This document shows, piece after piece, positions 19,752 through 27,453 of a DNA stretch of 64,000 nucleotides. The translations under genes were made by a program, and so were the position numbers. The stretch spans positions 27,134 to 91,133 of the IMG/VR virus record IMGVR_UViG_3300042307_001412. One strand, given 5' to 3'. The stretch is from a virus. Under the pieces are notes generated by a model. The model saw only the letters and a program-made list of their open reading frames with translations. It did no database searches and was not told the DNA's origin. Position 1 is the first letter of the stretch. Every line of letters begins with the position of its first letter.

Positions 19752-19976
19752 TTACTTCGTACTAGCGACTGCGTGTGCGTAATAAATATCGTCACACCAC
19801 TCTGCCAACTTCACTAAGTCGGCGACTAACGAACCTTGCGAGTTGAGCAACCCACGCAACCCATCAGGCAATGTTTGTGAATTGCTGTCACCACTGCGTG
19901 TTGTGTTGTGTATCGCCGTGATTAGGTCGCTAGCAATTTTTGCTATGTCACCAAAGTCGTTTGCGTTGTATACCAT
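19752..19976 (-). CDS. Small helical hypothetical protein
   Basis: 74 residues (MVYNANDFGDIAKIASDLIT...) with two amphipathic helices. The start at 19976 follows AAGGGGG; the longer frame crosses promoter P23. First gene of the P23 operon. Confidence 0.7.
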   Translation of the reverse strand: MVYNANDFGDIAKIASDLITAIHNTTRSGDSNSQTLPDGLRGLLNSQGSLVADLVKLAEWCDDIYYAHAVASTK

Positions 19977-20004
19977 AATGCCCCCTTGTGTAGTAGTTAC
20001 GGTA

Positions 20005-20034
20005 AGCATAGCGTATGCGATATCAGATTTACAA
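20005..20034 (-). promoter_or_regulatory. Early promoter P23
   Basis: TTGTAA, 18-bp spacer, -10 TATGCT. The last member of the family; none is found from here to 64 kb. Confidence 0.85.
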
Positions 20035-20065
20035 AACGCCTTCCAGAGTGGTAGGCGGGGCTCTT

Positions 20066-20079
20066 CGAACACCTGTTCG
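20066..20079. promoter_or_regulatory. SOS-box-like palindrome
   Basis: CGAACACCTGTTCG, flanked by T and C as in the LexA consensus, about 30 bp upstream of the -35 of P23. Confidence 0.5.
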
Positions 20080-20134
20080 CCCTTGGTGGGCACCCGTATT
20101 CCAAATTTTTCACTTCACCGTATTTCAACTAGAT

Positions 20135-20767
20135 TTATCTAAAGCGGCTCTTAGAGGTCTTCTTCTTGCCTTTTGCTGCCTGGTAGGCCTCCATGTCGTC
20201 TATCGGCGTCACAAGCTCTCCTATGTTCGTCCAGTCCGCCTTCTCGCCTAAGTGCATGACCGCTGTCTTGACTTCCCAGCGCATCTCAGCATCGAATGCA
20301 ATGTCTAATAGTTTGATATGCAGCTTGTTGAGGTCGTATATGGTCATCGGTGATGAGTCGCCATACCTGAAGTGTTCTCTGAGTGCTGCAGATAGCTCTG
20401 CGTAGTTTCCGTCAACATGAATGATGTCTTCAGGCTTTGTGATGTTTGTAGCTATGTAGCCATATGGCTCTTCCATCAAATTGAGAAACGTCCGCATGAG
20501 TTCTCTCATTTTTTGAGTCCCAAAACCGGCTTCTTCTAACTGTCCAAGGAGTAGAACAATGAAGCATCCTTCATAGGTGAAGCTTCTGTCATAGCCTGAG
20601 ACACCTGTCTGTATGTAGGCGGGGGGGATAAACCCTTCTTTAATCCAGTTATCGAAAGTCTTGTACTGAGTTTCGGTGTAAAAGGAGAGCTCTTGCAGTG
20701 TGAGTGTAAGAGTTTGTTTCTTTTGTAGATGGAGAGCTTTGATTCTCTCTGTGTCCATAAGTGCCAT
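20135..20767 (-). CDS. MerR-like DNA-binding regulator
   Basis: 210 residues. An N-terminal winged-helix segment (TLTLQELSFYTETQYKTFDN then WIKEGFIPPAYI, about 20-52) matches the MerR-type helix-turn-helix and wing. The rest is a helical domain of unknown fold with a Lys-rich tail. Its stop codon lies in a TAGATTTATCTA palindrome, and two inverted GGATAAATTTAA sites lie upstream (20815-20826, 20905-20916), consistent with self-regulation. It is a candidate master regulator at the junction between the early cassettes and the rest, but the link is inference. Confidence 0.65.
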   Translation of the reverse strand: MALMDTERIKALHLQKKQTLTLTLQELSFYTETQYKTFDNWIKEGFIPPAYIQTGVSGYDRSFTYEGCFIVLLLGQLEEAGFGTQKMRELMRTFLNLMEEPYGYIATNITKPEDIIHVDGNYAELSAALREHFRYGDSSPMTIYDLNKLHIKLLDIAFDAEMRWEVKTAVMHLGEKADWTNIGELVTPIDDMEAYQAAKGKKKTSKSRFR

Positions 20768-20814
20768 TGTGTTGTTCCTCTAGGTGTAAATATAACAGAA
20801 GACGTGGCAAACCA

Positions 20815-20916
20815 GGATAAATTTAACTGAAAGTTGGCGCGCCGTTTTTCTCAGTTTCGTTATGCGTGGTAGCTACAAAATATATAACAGCTTGCTATTG
20901 CTGTTTAAATTTATCC
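20815..20916. promoter_or_regulatory. Inverted GGATAAATTTAA operator-like pair
   Basis: Two perfect 12-bp inverted copies (20815-20826 and 20905-20916) about 80 bp apart, upstream of the MerR-like gene. The proximal copy overlaps the expected -35 region of a TATATT -10 element near 20790. Between them lie a GGCGCGCC octamer and AACAGC/GCTGTT arms. Confidence 0.5.
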
Positions 20917-20942
20917 AATAGAGGGCCAAAAATAAAAAAATC

Positions 20943-20978
20943 GCGGGGAAACCCGTCGCCTAGATTACAAGTCCCCGC
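20943..20978 (-). terminator. Intrinsic terminator
   Basis: GCGGGGA...TCCCCGC hairpin followed by TTTTTTTATTTTT on the minus strand. The stop codon of 20965-21354 lies within the loop. Confidence 0.8.
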
Positions 20979-21354
20979 CGTTTCGTTTTAATTTATCCAG
21001 AACTCTGAACTCAGCAAGCGATTTTGACTTGTATCCATTTGCTGTCATTCTGGCGTTCATGGCGTCGTGTTCTTGTTTCTTTCTTGTTTGTCCTGTGAGC
21101 TGGAGAACGTGCTGTCCATAGAGCGTGATTCTGTATTTCTCTTGTCCTTTTGACCCTGTCTCTTCCAGACAGCCGCTTCTTGCCAGATGCTTGAAAGACT
21201 CCTCAACATGATTGATGTAGTCCTTCCTGTTGAGTTGGAAGCTCCGGTAATCAGCACGAGTGAACCAGCCTTTTTTCATCTTTGCATAACACATGACAAC
21301 ATAGGCCTGGCTGCCCTGTTTGATTGGCTTTCTATTTGGGATTTGATTTGTCAT
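20965..21354 (-). CDS. Winged-helix-like hypothetical protein
   Basis: 129 residues. A helical domain (SQAYVVMCYAKMKKGWFTRA through SFKHLARSGCLEETGSKGQE) followed by a beta hairpin (KYRITLYGQHVLQL) has the order of a winged-helix DNA-binding domain. Basic C-terminus. Two bases after the upstream gene 21357-21668, so co-transcribed. The function is a guess from pattern. Confidence 0.7.
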   Translation of the reverse strand: MTNQIPNRKPIKQGSQAYVVMCYAKMKKGWFTRADYRSFQLNRKDYINHVEESFKHLARSGCLEETGSKGQEKYRITLYGQHVLQLTGQTRKKQEHDAMNARMTANGYKSKSLAEFRVLDKLKRNGGDL

Positions 21355-21356
21355 AT

Positions 21357-21668
21357 TTAGTCTTTTTTGGTTCCTTGCCAGCTCAGTGAGTTGATGATTC
21401 TCGACTCCTCATGCAGTGCCATTGCGTACTCCCCAATGACGGTGCCCGTAGAATCGTCCACAATCGCATTGTGGAGCCTTGTAGCGAGCCCTTTCCATAG
21501 TTCTATTAGTTCTGCCGCATTTGTGGCGTCATCATGCATTACGCACTTGCTCACAGGGTTTCGTATCTTCTCCAAAAACTCTGGGTAATCAACTTTTGCC
21601 TTTGGTTTTACCTTTTTTGCCATTCCGATTGACTTTCCGGTGGCTGTAACTACTTTTGGTTCCGTCAT
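21357..21668 (-). CDS. Hypothetical basic protein
   Basis: 103 residues: a Lys-rich N-terminus (KSIGMAKKVKPKAKVDYPEF) and a helical body (NAAELIELWKGLATRLHNAI). Pairs with 20965-21354. No family recognised. Confidence 0.75.
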   Translation of the reverse strand: MTEPKVVTATGKSIGMAKKVKPKAKVDYPEFLEKIRNPVSKCVMHDDATNAAELIELWKGLATRLHNAIVDDSTGTVIGEYAMALHEESRIINSLSWQGTKKD

Positions 21669-21715
21669 GGACCAGAGCGTATCTATTTTTTGGTTTTTAA
21701 CAACCTAAATTTGAA

Positions 21716-22561
21716 TTAATCATACTTTGAGCCAGATTTCCGGTGCGCCCATAGGCCGTGGAAAAAGCGTTGTTCAGGCCTGAATCCGCCAAGTACGGCG
21801 TGTGCCATGAGGAACAGGTCAACAACGATTACATCGCCCTCATTCCACTCGTGAACCTGTCGAATATCCTCGTTGTTGTGTATTTGTTTTGTAAAGAACA
21901 ATGACAACTCAAGAAATCGTGCATCTTCGTAATCTGAAGGCCGCCTTCCATCAAAGCTGTGCAAGTAATAGGTCTCTCTATCGTATTTAAAAAGGGCGCT
22001 GAGTCTTAGGGCGTTTCTGCCAGACGGTTCGTACATCTCAACGGCATCATGGAGTGCCGGAATCTGTTGGCGCCCTGGCTCATCGAGCGCCCAACCGTAA
22101 AACGCTGCCACTTTGCATTTTTTGAGAAAATCGGCATCTTCTTCACTGAGCATGTCGTATACATCAGAGATGTTCACAAACAAGGTATTCCCAACACCGG
22201 TTTCGCACTTGAACTTCTCCATATTCCAAGTCGCCCCGACTGCAGGGTTGTGGTGACCCATATGCTCAAGGTGCCAGGACAAAAGTATTTCATCTTTTTT
22301 AATGTTGTGCCTGTTGTGCATATTCATTGAGTGTGAGTGGTTTTCTTCATATGACCAAATTTGCTCACCAAATTCTGACGAGTTTGGATACCAGCCCATT
22401 CTGTCGCCGAATATCTTTGTTAAAAGCAGCTGTTCGGAGCGAGAGATACTAGTGCCACGAAAAACAATCAGTGCGTTCCTCTTGAAAGCATCTACGTAGC
22501 CATCAATGTTCTGAATGATTGACTCAAATGAATCAACAATGACTGGTTCAACAATTTTCAT
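21716..22561 (-). CDS. TauD/TfdA-like 2-oxoglutarate/Fe(II) oxygenase
   Basis: 281 residues. The iron-binding H-x-E is visible as WHLEHMGH (His97, Glu99), the distal ligand as His254 in LMAHAVLGG, and the 2-oxoglutarate-binding Arg as Arg265 in PEQRFFHGLW. This matches the TauD/clavaminate-synthase group, which hydroxylates small molecules using oxygen and 2-oxoglutarate. It lies 30 bp downstream of two SGNH-hydrolase genes and near a carbamoyltransferase, so it may create the hydroxyl that is then carbamoylated. Substrate unknown. Confidence 0.85.
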   Translation of the reverse strand: MKIVEPVIVDSFESIIQNIDGYVDAFKRNALIVFRGTSISRSEQLLLTKIFGDRMGWYPNSSEFGEQIWSYEENHSHSMNMHNRHNIKKDEILLSWHLEHMGHHNPAVGATWNMEKFKCETGVGNTLFVNISDVYDMLSEEDADFLKKCKVAAFYGWALDEPGRQQIPALHDAVEMYEPSGRNALRLSALFKYDRETYYLHSFDGRRPSDYEDARFLELSLFFTKQIHNNEDIRQVHEWNEGDVIVVDLFLMAHAVLGGFRPEQRFFHGLWAHRKSGSKYD

Positions 22562-22590
22562 ACTCGCAATAATCCTATTCCTTCTGTCAG

Positions 22591-23571
22591 CTACAACGAT
22601 TCAACCAAATTCTTAGCCCAGTGCCAATGAGCATGTGAGCCAAAGTGACCCATGGGTCTGTTGTCCTCAAAATGAAGGGTTGACTTCTTTAATCTATCCA
22701 GTTCGACCTCTTCGATAATCAGGTCAAACTTTCTATGCTTCTTGGGTACCAAATATCTGTCATAACCATAATTGAAGCATCCATTAGACCTGTTTTTTAG
22801 GTCAACACAGCACTCCCCCGACCACATGTTATGTGAGTAATTTCCAAGGATTTCATTTGTCTCATAATCGACATAGGGGTTATACAGCTGAAGATAGTTC
22901 ACTGTGTATTTGTTCTTTACGTAAGATTTAAAGTTCTCTAAAAATTTGTACTCTAAATACTCACTTGTGTCTGTCCACATTTGCCAGCGCAGCACAATGT
23001 CGTTCGCCGCACACATTGCCTCCAACTCGCTCAGCGCTACTACCGACTGTGTCGATGCTTGTTCATTCGTGTAGGAGTTGTCGGTCATTCCCACATGGGT
23101 ATGGCCATCGACTATCTCACCAGATTCCGTCGTATGTTGGTATCTGGTAATTTCTGGGAAATTGCAGAGAACTATTTCAGGGGCACCGTAGGTTCGGATG
23201 TATGTGGCCAGCATCCTTACCTGAAGGGCAATTGACGAACCAGGTTTTCCGAGGTTCACCACGTCGTCAATTCCAGTTAATTCTCCAACCACCGAAGGCC
23301 ATATGAAGTTTTCCGGGACACCAACACCGAGAGTGTGCGAACATCCAAGGGCTATAATCCCCGTATCTTCATGAAAATCTTTTGACCTAAAATTGTTTAT
23401 GTTAAAAGAGTAACTAAGAAGTTCCGGAGAAGCATATTCGCTCTTTAGGTTTGATGTATACGATGTATACGGAGAATAGCATTTCTCAAAAGATACGTGT
23501 TTGAACCCGGCACTCTCCCATGTCATTAACGGCTGTGGCGGTTCATGTTCTGCTTTGCTATTTATCATCAT
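22591..23571 (-). CDS. SGNH/GDSL hydrolase-like protein (copy A)
   Basis: 326 residues. Block I is GCSHTLGVG (nucleophile Ser) near residue 84, block II the glycine of NLGKPGSSIALQ near 115, block III the Asn of VLCNFPEI near 140; a His-rich C-terminus (HFGSHAHWHWA) provides the catalytic His. SGNH enzymes remove or transfer acyl groups. The ATG overlaps the TGA of copy B (ATGATGA). Copies A and B share most of their length, so this is a tandem duplication. Confidence 0.8.
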   Translation of the reverse strand: MMINSKAEHEPPQPLMTWESAGFKHVSFEKCYSPYTSYTSNLKSEYASPELLSYSFNINNFRSKDFHEDTGIIALGCSHTLGVGVPENFIWPSVVGELTGIDDVVNLGKPGSSIALQVRMLATYIRTYGAPEIVLCNFPEITRYQHTTESGEIVDGHTHVGMTDNSYTNEQASTQSVVALSELEAMCAANDIVLRWQMWTDTSEYLEYKFLENFKSYVKNKYTVNYLQLYNPYVDYETNEILGNYSHNMWSGECCVDLKNRSNGCFNYGYDRYLVPKKHRKFDLIIEEVELDRLKKSTLHFEDNRPMGHFGSHAHWHWAKNLVESL

Positions 23572-24593
23572 AGTGAGTCGACTAGGTTTTTTGCCCAATG
23601 AAAATGGGCATGCGAGCCAAAATGAGCCACTGGTATAGTGCCCCTAGTATTCAAGGTCGATTTTTTTAATTTCTCTAGTTCATTTTTTTCAATAATTAAG
23701 TCGTGTTTTTGGTATTTTTTAGGGACCGAATACCTATCGTAACCATAATTGAAGCATCCGTTTGACCTCTTTCTCAAGTCACTACAGCACTCTTCTGGCC
23801 ATGAATCATGCGAGTAATCTCCGCAAATTTCATTTGTCTCGTAGTCAGTATACAAGTTGTGCATATGGAGATAATTTGCGGTGTACTTATTCTTTACGTA
23901 GGAGGTAAAGTTATTCAACAATTTATCTTCAAAATTTTCACCTGTGCCCGCCCACATTTGCCAGCGGAGTAAAATCCCGTTTGCATTACAGATTGCTTCT
24001 AAATCTCCAAGCGCCAATATGGATTGTGTCGATGCTTGCTCATTCGTATAAGAATTATCTGCCATACCCATGTAGGTGTTACCATCAACTATTTCTCCAG
24101 ATTCGGTTATATGTTGATACCTGACAATTTCTGGGAAATTGCAAAGAACCATTTTGGGAGCACCATAGGTTCTGACGTAAGTGGCCAACATTCTTACCTG
24201 AAGGGCAATTGACGAACCAGGTTTTCCGAGGTTCACCACGTCGTCAATTCCAGTTAGTTCTTTAACAAACGATGGCCATATGAGGTTTTCTGGAACACCG
24301 ACTCCGAATGTGTGCGAACACCCAAGTGTCACCGTGTTTGTGTTTTCATGGAAGTCTTTTGACCTAAAATTATGTATATTAAAAGAGTAACTAAGCAGTT
24401 CTGGCGACGCATATTCAGACTGGAAGTTTAACGTATAAGAGGTGCGCGGTGAGTCACGCTCCTCAAATGAAATATGCTTGAAACCGATGGTGTCCCATTT
24501 CGGTGAAGAAAATGGAGCGTTTTTGTCAAAATGCGATGGTTTCAATGGCGCACTAGACACCAAATTTTTTTTGTACTCCTGCCATGGGCTCAT
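23568..24593 (-). CDS. SGNH/GDSL hydrolase-like protein (copy B)
   Basis: 341 residues, paralogous to copy A: GCSHTFGVG, NLGKPGSSIALQ, LCNFPEI and the C-terminal HFGSHAHFHWA are all kept. A 64-bp stretch (24193-24256) is identical to copy A (23216-23279), pointing to gene conversion. Both copies lack a signal peptide, so they act inside the cell or in the virion. They may edit or transfer acyl/carbamoyl groups made by the neighbouring carbamoyltransferase; this is inference. Confidence 0.8.
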   Translation of the reverse strand: MSPWQEYKKNLVSSAPLKPSHFDKNAPFSSPKWDTIGFKHISFEERDSPRTSYTLNFQSEYASPELLSYSFNIHNFRSKDFHENTNTVTLGCSHTFGVGVPENLIWPSFVKELTGIDDVVNLGKPGSSIALQVRMLATYVRTYGAPKMVLCNFPEIVRYQHITESGEIVDGNTYMGMADNSYTNEQASTQSILALGDLEAICNANGILLRWQMWAGTGENFEDKLLNNFTSYVKNKYTANYLHMHNLYTDYETNEICGDYSHDSWPEECCSDLRKRSNGCFNYGYDRYSVPKKYQKHDLIIEKNELEKLKKSTLNTRGTIPVAHFGSHAHFHWAKNLVDSL

Positions 24594-24691
24594 GATGCTC
24601 TTTAGTATGTGAATCTGGATTTTTTTCCAAATGCACGTCTCCAGAGAATCCGGATTATTTTACGGAATTTTCTAACTTTCATACCGCTATC

Positions 24692-26125
24692 CTACATGCA
24701 GATATTTATAGTGGAATGTAACGAATTCCACTTTTTGATGTCTTCCACATCGTTTAGTAACGGCTGACCCTTTATATTTAGGCTTGTATTGAGAAGAACT
24801 GGAATGCCTGAGTATTTCTTCCATTTTTTTAGCAGCTCGTATAAACCAGGATGCTGTTCCTTGTTGACGGTTTGAACCCGTGATGTTCCGTCCTTATGGA
24901 CAACCGATGGGATTAGCTCTGGTTTCTTGCATTTAAATGCGTACTGCATATACGGGCTTGGCTGACTCATTTCAAACCACTCCGATGCATGTTCCTCCAT
25001 AATCACGGGGGCAAACGGGCGAAACAGTTCCCTTTCTTTTACGGTATTAACCAAGTCTTTGCACGAAGGGTCTCTTGGGTCGGCAAGAATGCTCCTGTTT
25101 CCTAGCGCACGTGGGCCATACTCGGCTCTTCCATTTGCGACTGCCGCAATCTTGTTGTTCACAAGCTGACTGAATATTGAATCAACCGGGTATTCTCCGG
25201 GGACTGTTTCCCCAAGATAGGGGCTCTTCCAATCAAGGTGTTTGCCGTATATTGCGGCCGCCGCACCAAGACTGCTTCCGGCATCACCTGGATTTGGCAT
25301 TATCCATACCTGATTGTAGATATCGAATAATTTCGTATTTGCCGAGCAGTTGAGTGCGCACCCACCCATGAATACCAAATTCTCTTTGCCTGTTTTTTTC
25401 TTTGCGAAGACCATGAATTCAATTAGTCTTTTTTCGTAGACGGCCTGAACGGCTGCTGCGATATGAAATTTATTCTGCTCTGTAGGAACTACAGAGAATC
25501 CCCCAACCCCGTAATGGAATATTTCTGTCTGCTCTTCGATTGTTGGGAATAACTCATTGATTTCAGAGAAGTAAATCTCGGGGTCCCCATATGCGGCCAT
25601 TCCCATCATTATGTACTCTTCTTCATTGGGTTTTAGTCCTATGTATTCAGTAAAGGCCGAGTAGAACAGGCCGAAGCTAAATGGGTAATTTCTGGAGTAA
25701 ACCTTTTTAATTGTTTTTCCATTCCCCGACCAGATACTGGTTGTTTCAAATTCCCCAATGGCATCAAGAACGACAATCACGGCATCTTCAAACGGGCTTG
25801 TGTAATACCCGGCACAAGCATGGGAGTAATGGTGTTTAAAGTTGGTAATTTTCGAGTCGGGGAAGTATTTTTTTACAGCAGAATAAGAAGAACCGTAGCC
25901 ACCAAACAGATTCATTCGCAATTTCTTTAGCCGTGGCTTTTCGTAGTATCCGATTGCGTCTGGCTTGCCGTACTTAAACGCCTCTTTTACTATCTCGTCG
26001 TTTAAGTGCCAATCATTTTTTATTTTGCTATATCTCTCAGAGTGTGAAGCAAAAAGAATCTCACCATTCTCGATAACGGAAATTGATGCATCGTGAGAGC
26101 AGGCGTTCACGCCAAATATAATCAC
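24692..26125 (-). CDS. NodU/CmcH-family O-carbamoyltransferase
   Basis: 477 residues. Family landmarks: GVNACSHDASISV at 4-16, KHHYSHACAGYY near 96-107, MGGCALNCSAN near 253-263, EYGPRALGNRS near 333-343 and FRPFAPVI near 368. These enzymes make carbamoyl-adenylate from carbamoyl phosphate and ATP and transfer the carbamoyl group to a hydroxyl (as in tobramycin, cephamycin and Nod factors). The C-terminus ends soon after LLNTSLNIKGQPLL, shorter than typical 530-600-residue members. ATGA overlap with 26122-26532. Confidence 0.9.
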   Translation of the reverse strand: MIIFGVNACSHDASISVIENGEILFASHSERYSKIKNDWHLNDEIVKEAFKYGKPDAIGYYEKPRLKKLRMNLFGGYGSSYSAVKKYFPDSKITNFKHHYSHACAGYYTSPFEDAVIVVLDAIGEFETTSIWSGNGKTIKKVYSRNYPFSFGLFYSAFTEYIGLKPNEEEYIMMGMAAYGDPEIYFSEINELFPTIEEQTEIFHYGVGGFSVVPTEQNKFHIAAAVQAVYEKRLIEFMVFAKKKTGKENLVFMGGCALNCSANTKLFDIYNQVWIMPNPGDAGSSLGAAAAIYGKHLDWKSPYLGETVPGEYPVDSIFSQLVNNKIAAVANGRAEYGPRALGNRSILADPRDPSCKDLVNTVKERELFRPFAPVIMEEHASEWFEMSQPSPYMQYAFKCKKPELIPSVVHKDGTSRVQTVNKEQHPGLYELLKKWKKYSGIPVLLNTSLNIKGQPLLNDVEDIKKWNSLHSTINICM

Positions 26126-26532
26126 TGGTTATCAGTATTTATTCCGACGACCGAGTACTTTCCGTGGCGCAGTGTCTCTGCGGCATACTCTGGGTTGAGG
26201 GTTTTTCGCCATCCGCCGATTGATTTCATGAGGACTCCAGGTCCACCGGTGGCACTGCACGTTTTAGATGCAATATCTTCGTATTTGGAGATGATATTAC
26301 CGATTTGTATCAGGGTGTGCTTGTCATCCATGTTTGATGGCTTTATGTAGAAGCGAAGGCCGCCAAACTTTTCCTTGACTTGGTAAATCTGGTAGTTCGG
26401 GTCCACTCTGGTCAGTTCTTTGTCGCAATCCAGGACAAGCTGATACCAGCCTTCATCGACGTCTATCGATTTCCAGTATTCAGGAACTATCTTCTTCTTG
26501 AGCTCCTCTATCTGTAGTTGCAGCTCATTCAT
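26122..26532 (-). CDS. Conserved phage hypothetical protein
   Basis: 136 residues. The central YQIYQVKEKFGGLRFYIKP and the following Cys-containing ASKTCSATGGPGVLMKS are a pattern I recognise from many phage and bacterial hypothetical proteins; the SG/AC end resembles a degenerate zinc-binding tail. Function unknown. First gene of the likely 26532-to-20965 transcription unit; ribosome site AAGGAG. Confidence 0.75.
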   Translation of the reverse strand: MNELQLQIEELKKKIVPEYWKSIDVDEGWYQLVLDCDKELTRVDPNYQIYQVKEKFGGLRFYIKPSNMDDKHTLIQIGNIISKYEDIASKTCSATGGPGVLMKSIGGWRKTLNPEYAAETLRHGKYSVVGINTDNQ

Positions 26533-26559
26533 TTCTTCTCCTTTTTTGATTTATCCTAG

Positions 26560-26632
<73 letters not shown>

Positions 26633-26637
26633 TTTTC

Positions 26638-26853
26638 TTATCTGATTGCCTGCCACCAAGCATCTTCTTCGTCAGCGGAATAATTATTTTTTATTCTCTC
26701 GCGGACCCTGTCATACAACCCATCCTTGATGTCCTCGTAGACTTCTGTTGCAATCTGCACATCACCAAGGTCCATGGCGAGCATCTCTGCTGTTTGTTGC
26801 CAGTCAGTAGCAATCTTTTTCCAGTTCTTTATCTCTGCAACCATGTCTTGCAT
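26638..26853 (-). CDS. Helical hypothetical protein
   Basis: 71 residues (MQDMVAEIKNWKKIATDWQQ...), fully helical. I use the ATG at 26853 rather than the GTG six bases upstream because AAAGGG is then correctly spaced. It lies between two tRNA genes, as small phage genes often do. Function unknown. Confidence 0.7.
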   Translation of the reverse strand: MQDMVAEIKNWKKIATDWQQTAEMLAMDLGDVQIATEVYEDIKDGLYDRVRERIKNNYSADEEDAWWQAIR

Positions 26854-26866
26854 ATACACCCTTTCG

Positions 26867-26941
26867 TGCCCCTGGTTGGAATTGAACCAACGTGGACCAT
26901 TACGGTTTCTACACCTTATAAGAGTGAGCCGATACAGGGGC
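26867..26941 (-). tRNA. Atypical tRNA-like gene, anticodon unassigned
   Basis: A perfect 7-bp acceptor (GCCCCTG/CAGGGGC), T8-A9 and a perfect T-arm (GTTGG-TTCAATT-CCAAC) give the right 75-nt length. The D arm does not form a standard stem, and the anticodon arm fits best as a mismatched TAAGG/CCGTA stem with an 8-nt loop containing GTA. It may be a decayed tRNA or an unusual one (possibly Tyr). Confidence 0.5.
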
Positions 26942-27031
26942 GAGCATTACTCTGCCAACCTTTGTATTCGACCAGTTAGAAACATTAGTAACGAAAGCCC
27001 ACCCCTACCATCTGTTTATGCAATTTTAATT

Positions 27032-27184
27032 TCATTTTGCATCTTCTTCCGGTGTTTGCTTGTCTTCGGTTTCTTCTAAATCTTCGTATGTTTCGTAAAC
27101 TTCAATAAGCGCATCGGTTCCATTTGTCATCCCAGGTTTTTCGAGGCTAATAAACCTGCGTACAAATTTACGCTTCTCATCCAC
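27032..27184 (-). CDS. Small acidic hypothetical protein
   Basis: 50 residues (VDEKRKFVRRFISLEKPGMT...) with an acidic tail (EDLEETEDKQTPEEDAK). The GTG at 27184 overlaps the TGA of gene 27177-27449, so it is translationally coupled. No family recognised. Confidence 0.7.
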   Translation of the reverse strand: MDEKRKFVRRFISLEKPGMTNGTDALIEVYETYEDLEETEDKQTPEEDAK

Positions 27185-27449
27185 GTCGTCGTGCTCTGTG
27201 GTTCGTTACGGCGGAGGCGTATTTTTCTGCATAACTTTGGTCTGTATATTCCATTCTTACAACATCATAAAGCTCATCTGCTAGGTCGCGCTCTTTTTGG
27301 TAATCGTTTCTCCAGTTGTCCCTGTCTAGGCGAAGCAAGACATTGTGGTCGCGCAGCGCTTTTATTTCATTTATAACTGTCTGCGCAAATGGACTTGGGC
27401 TCTTTCTGAGCTCTTCAATGATGTCTATTTGGTCTTCTTCTGCTGACAC
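27177..27449 (-). CDS. Coiled-coil hypothetical protein
   Basis: 90 residues (MSAEEDQIDIIEELRKSPSP...). Residues 28-75 form a charged coiled coil (IKALRDHNVLLRLDRDNWRN...). Many phages have similar small proteins downstream of nucleases. It follows 27454-27912 by 4 nt. Function unknown. Confidence 0.75.
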   Translation of the reverse strand: MSAEEDQIDIIEELRKSPSPFAQTVINEIKALRDHNVLLRLDRDNWRNDYQKERDLADELYDVVRMEYTDQSYAEKYASAVTNHRARRRG

Positions 27450-27453
27450 TTTT

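Noticed and set aside
103-20034. The 17-bp early block as a CRISPR-like or transposon-end repeat
   Set aside because: Copies are fixed relative to a -10 element and to gene starts, are oriented with transcription, and show no target duplications.
26942-27031. A further tRNA suggested by GTTGGCAGAG on the minus strand
   Set aside because: Only the D-arm-like string is present; no matching acceptor or T-arm was found.
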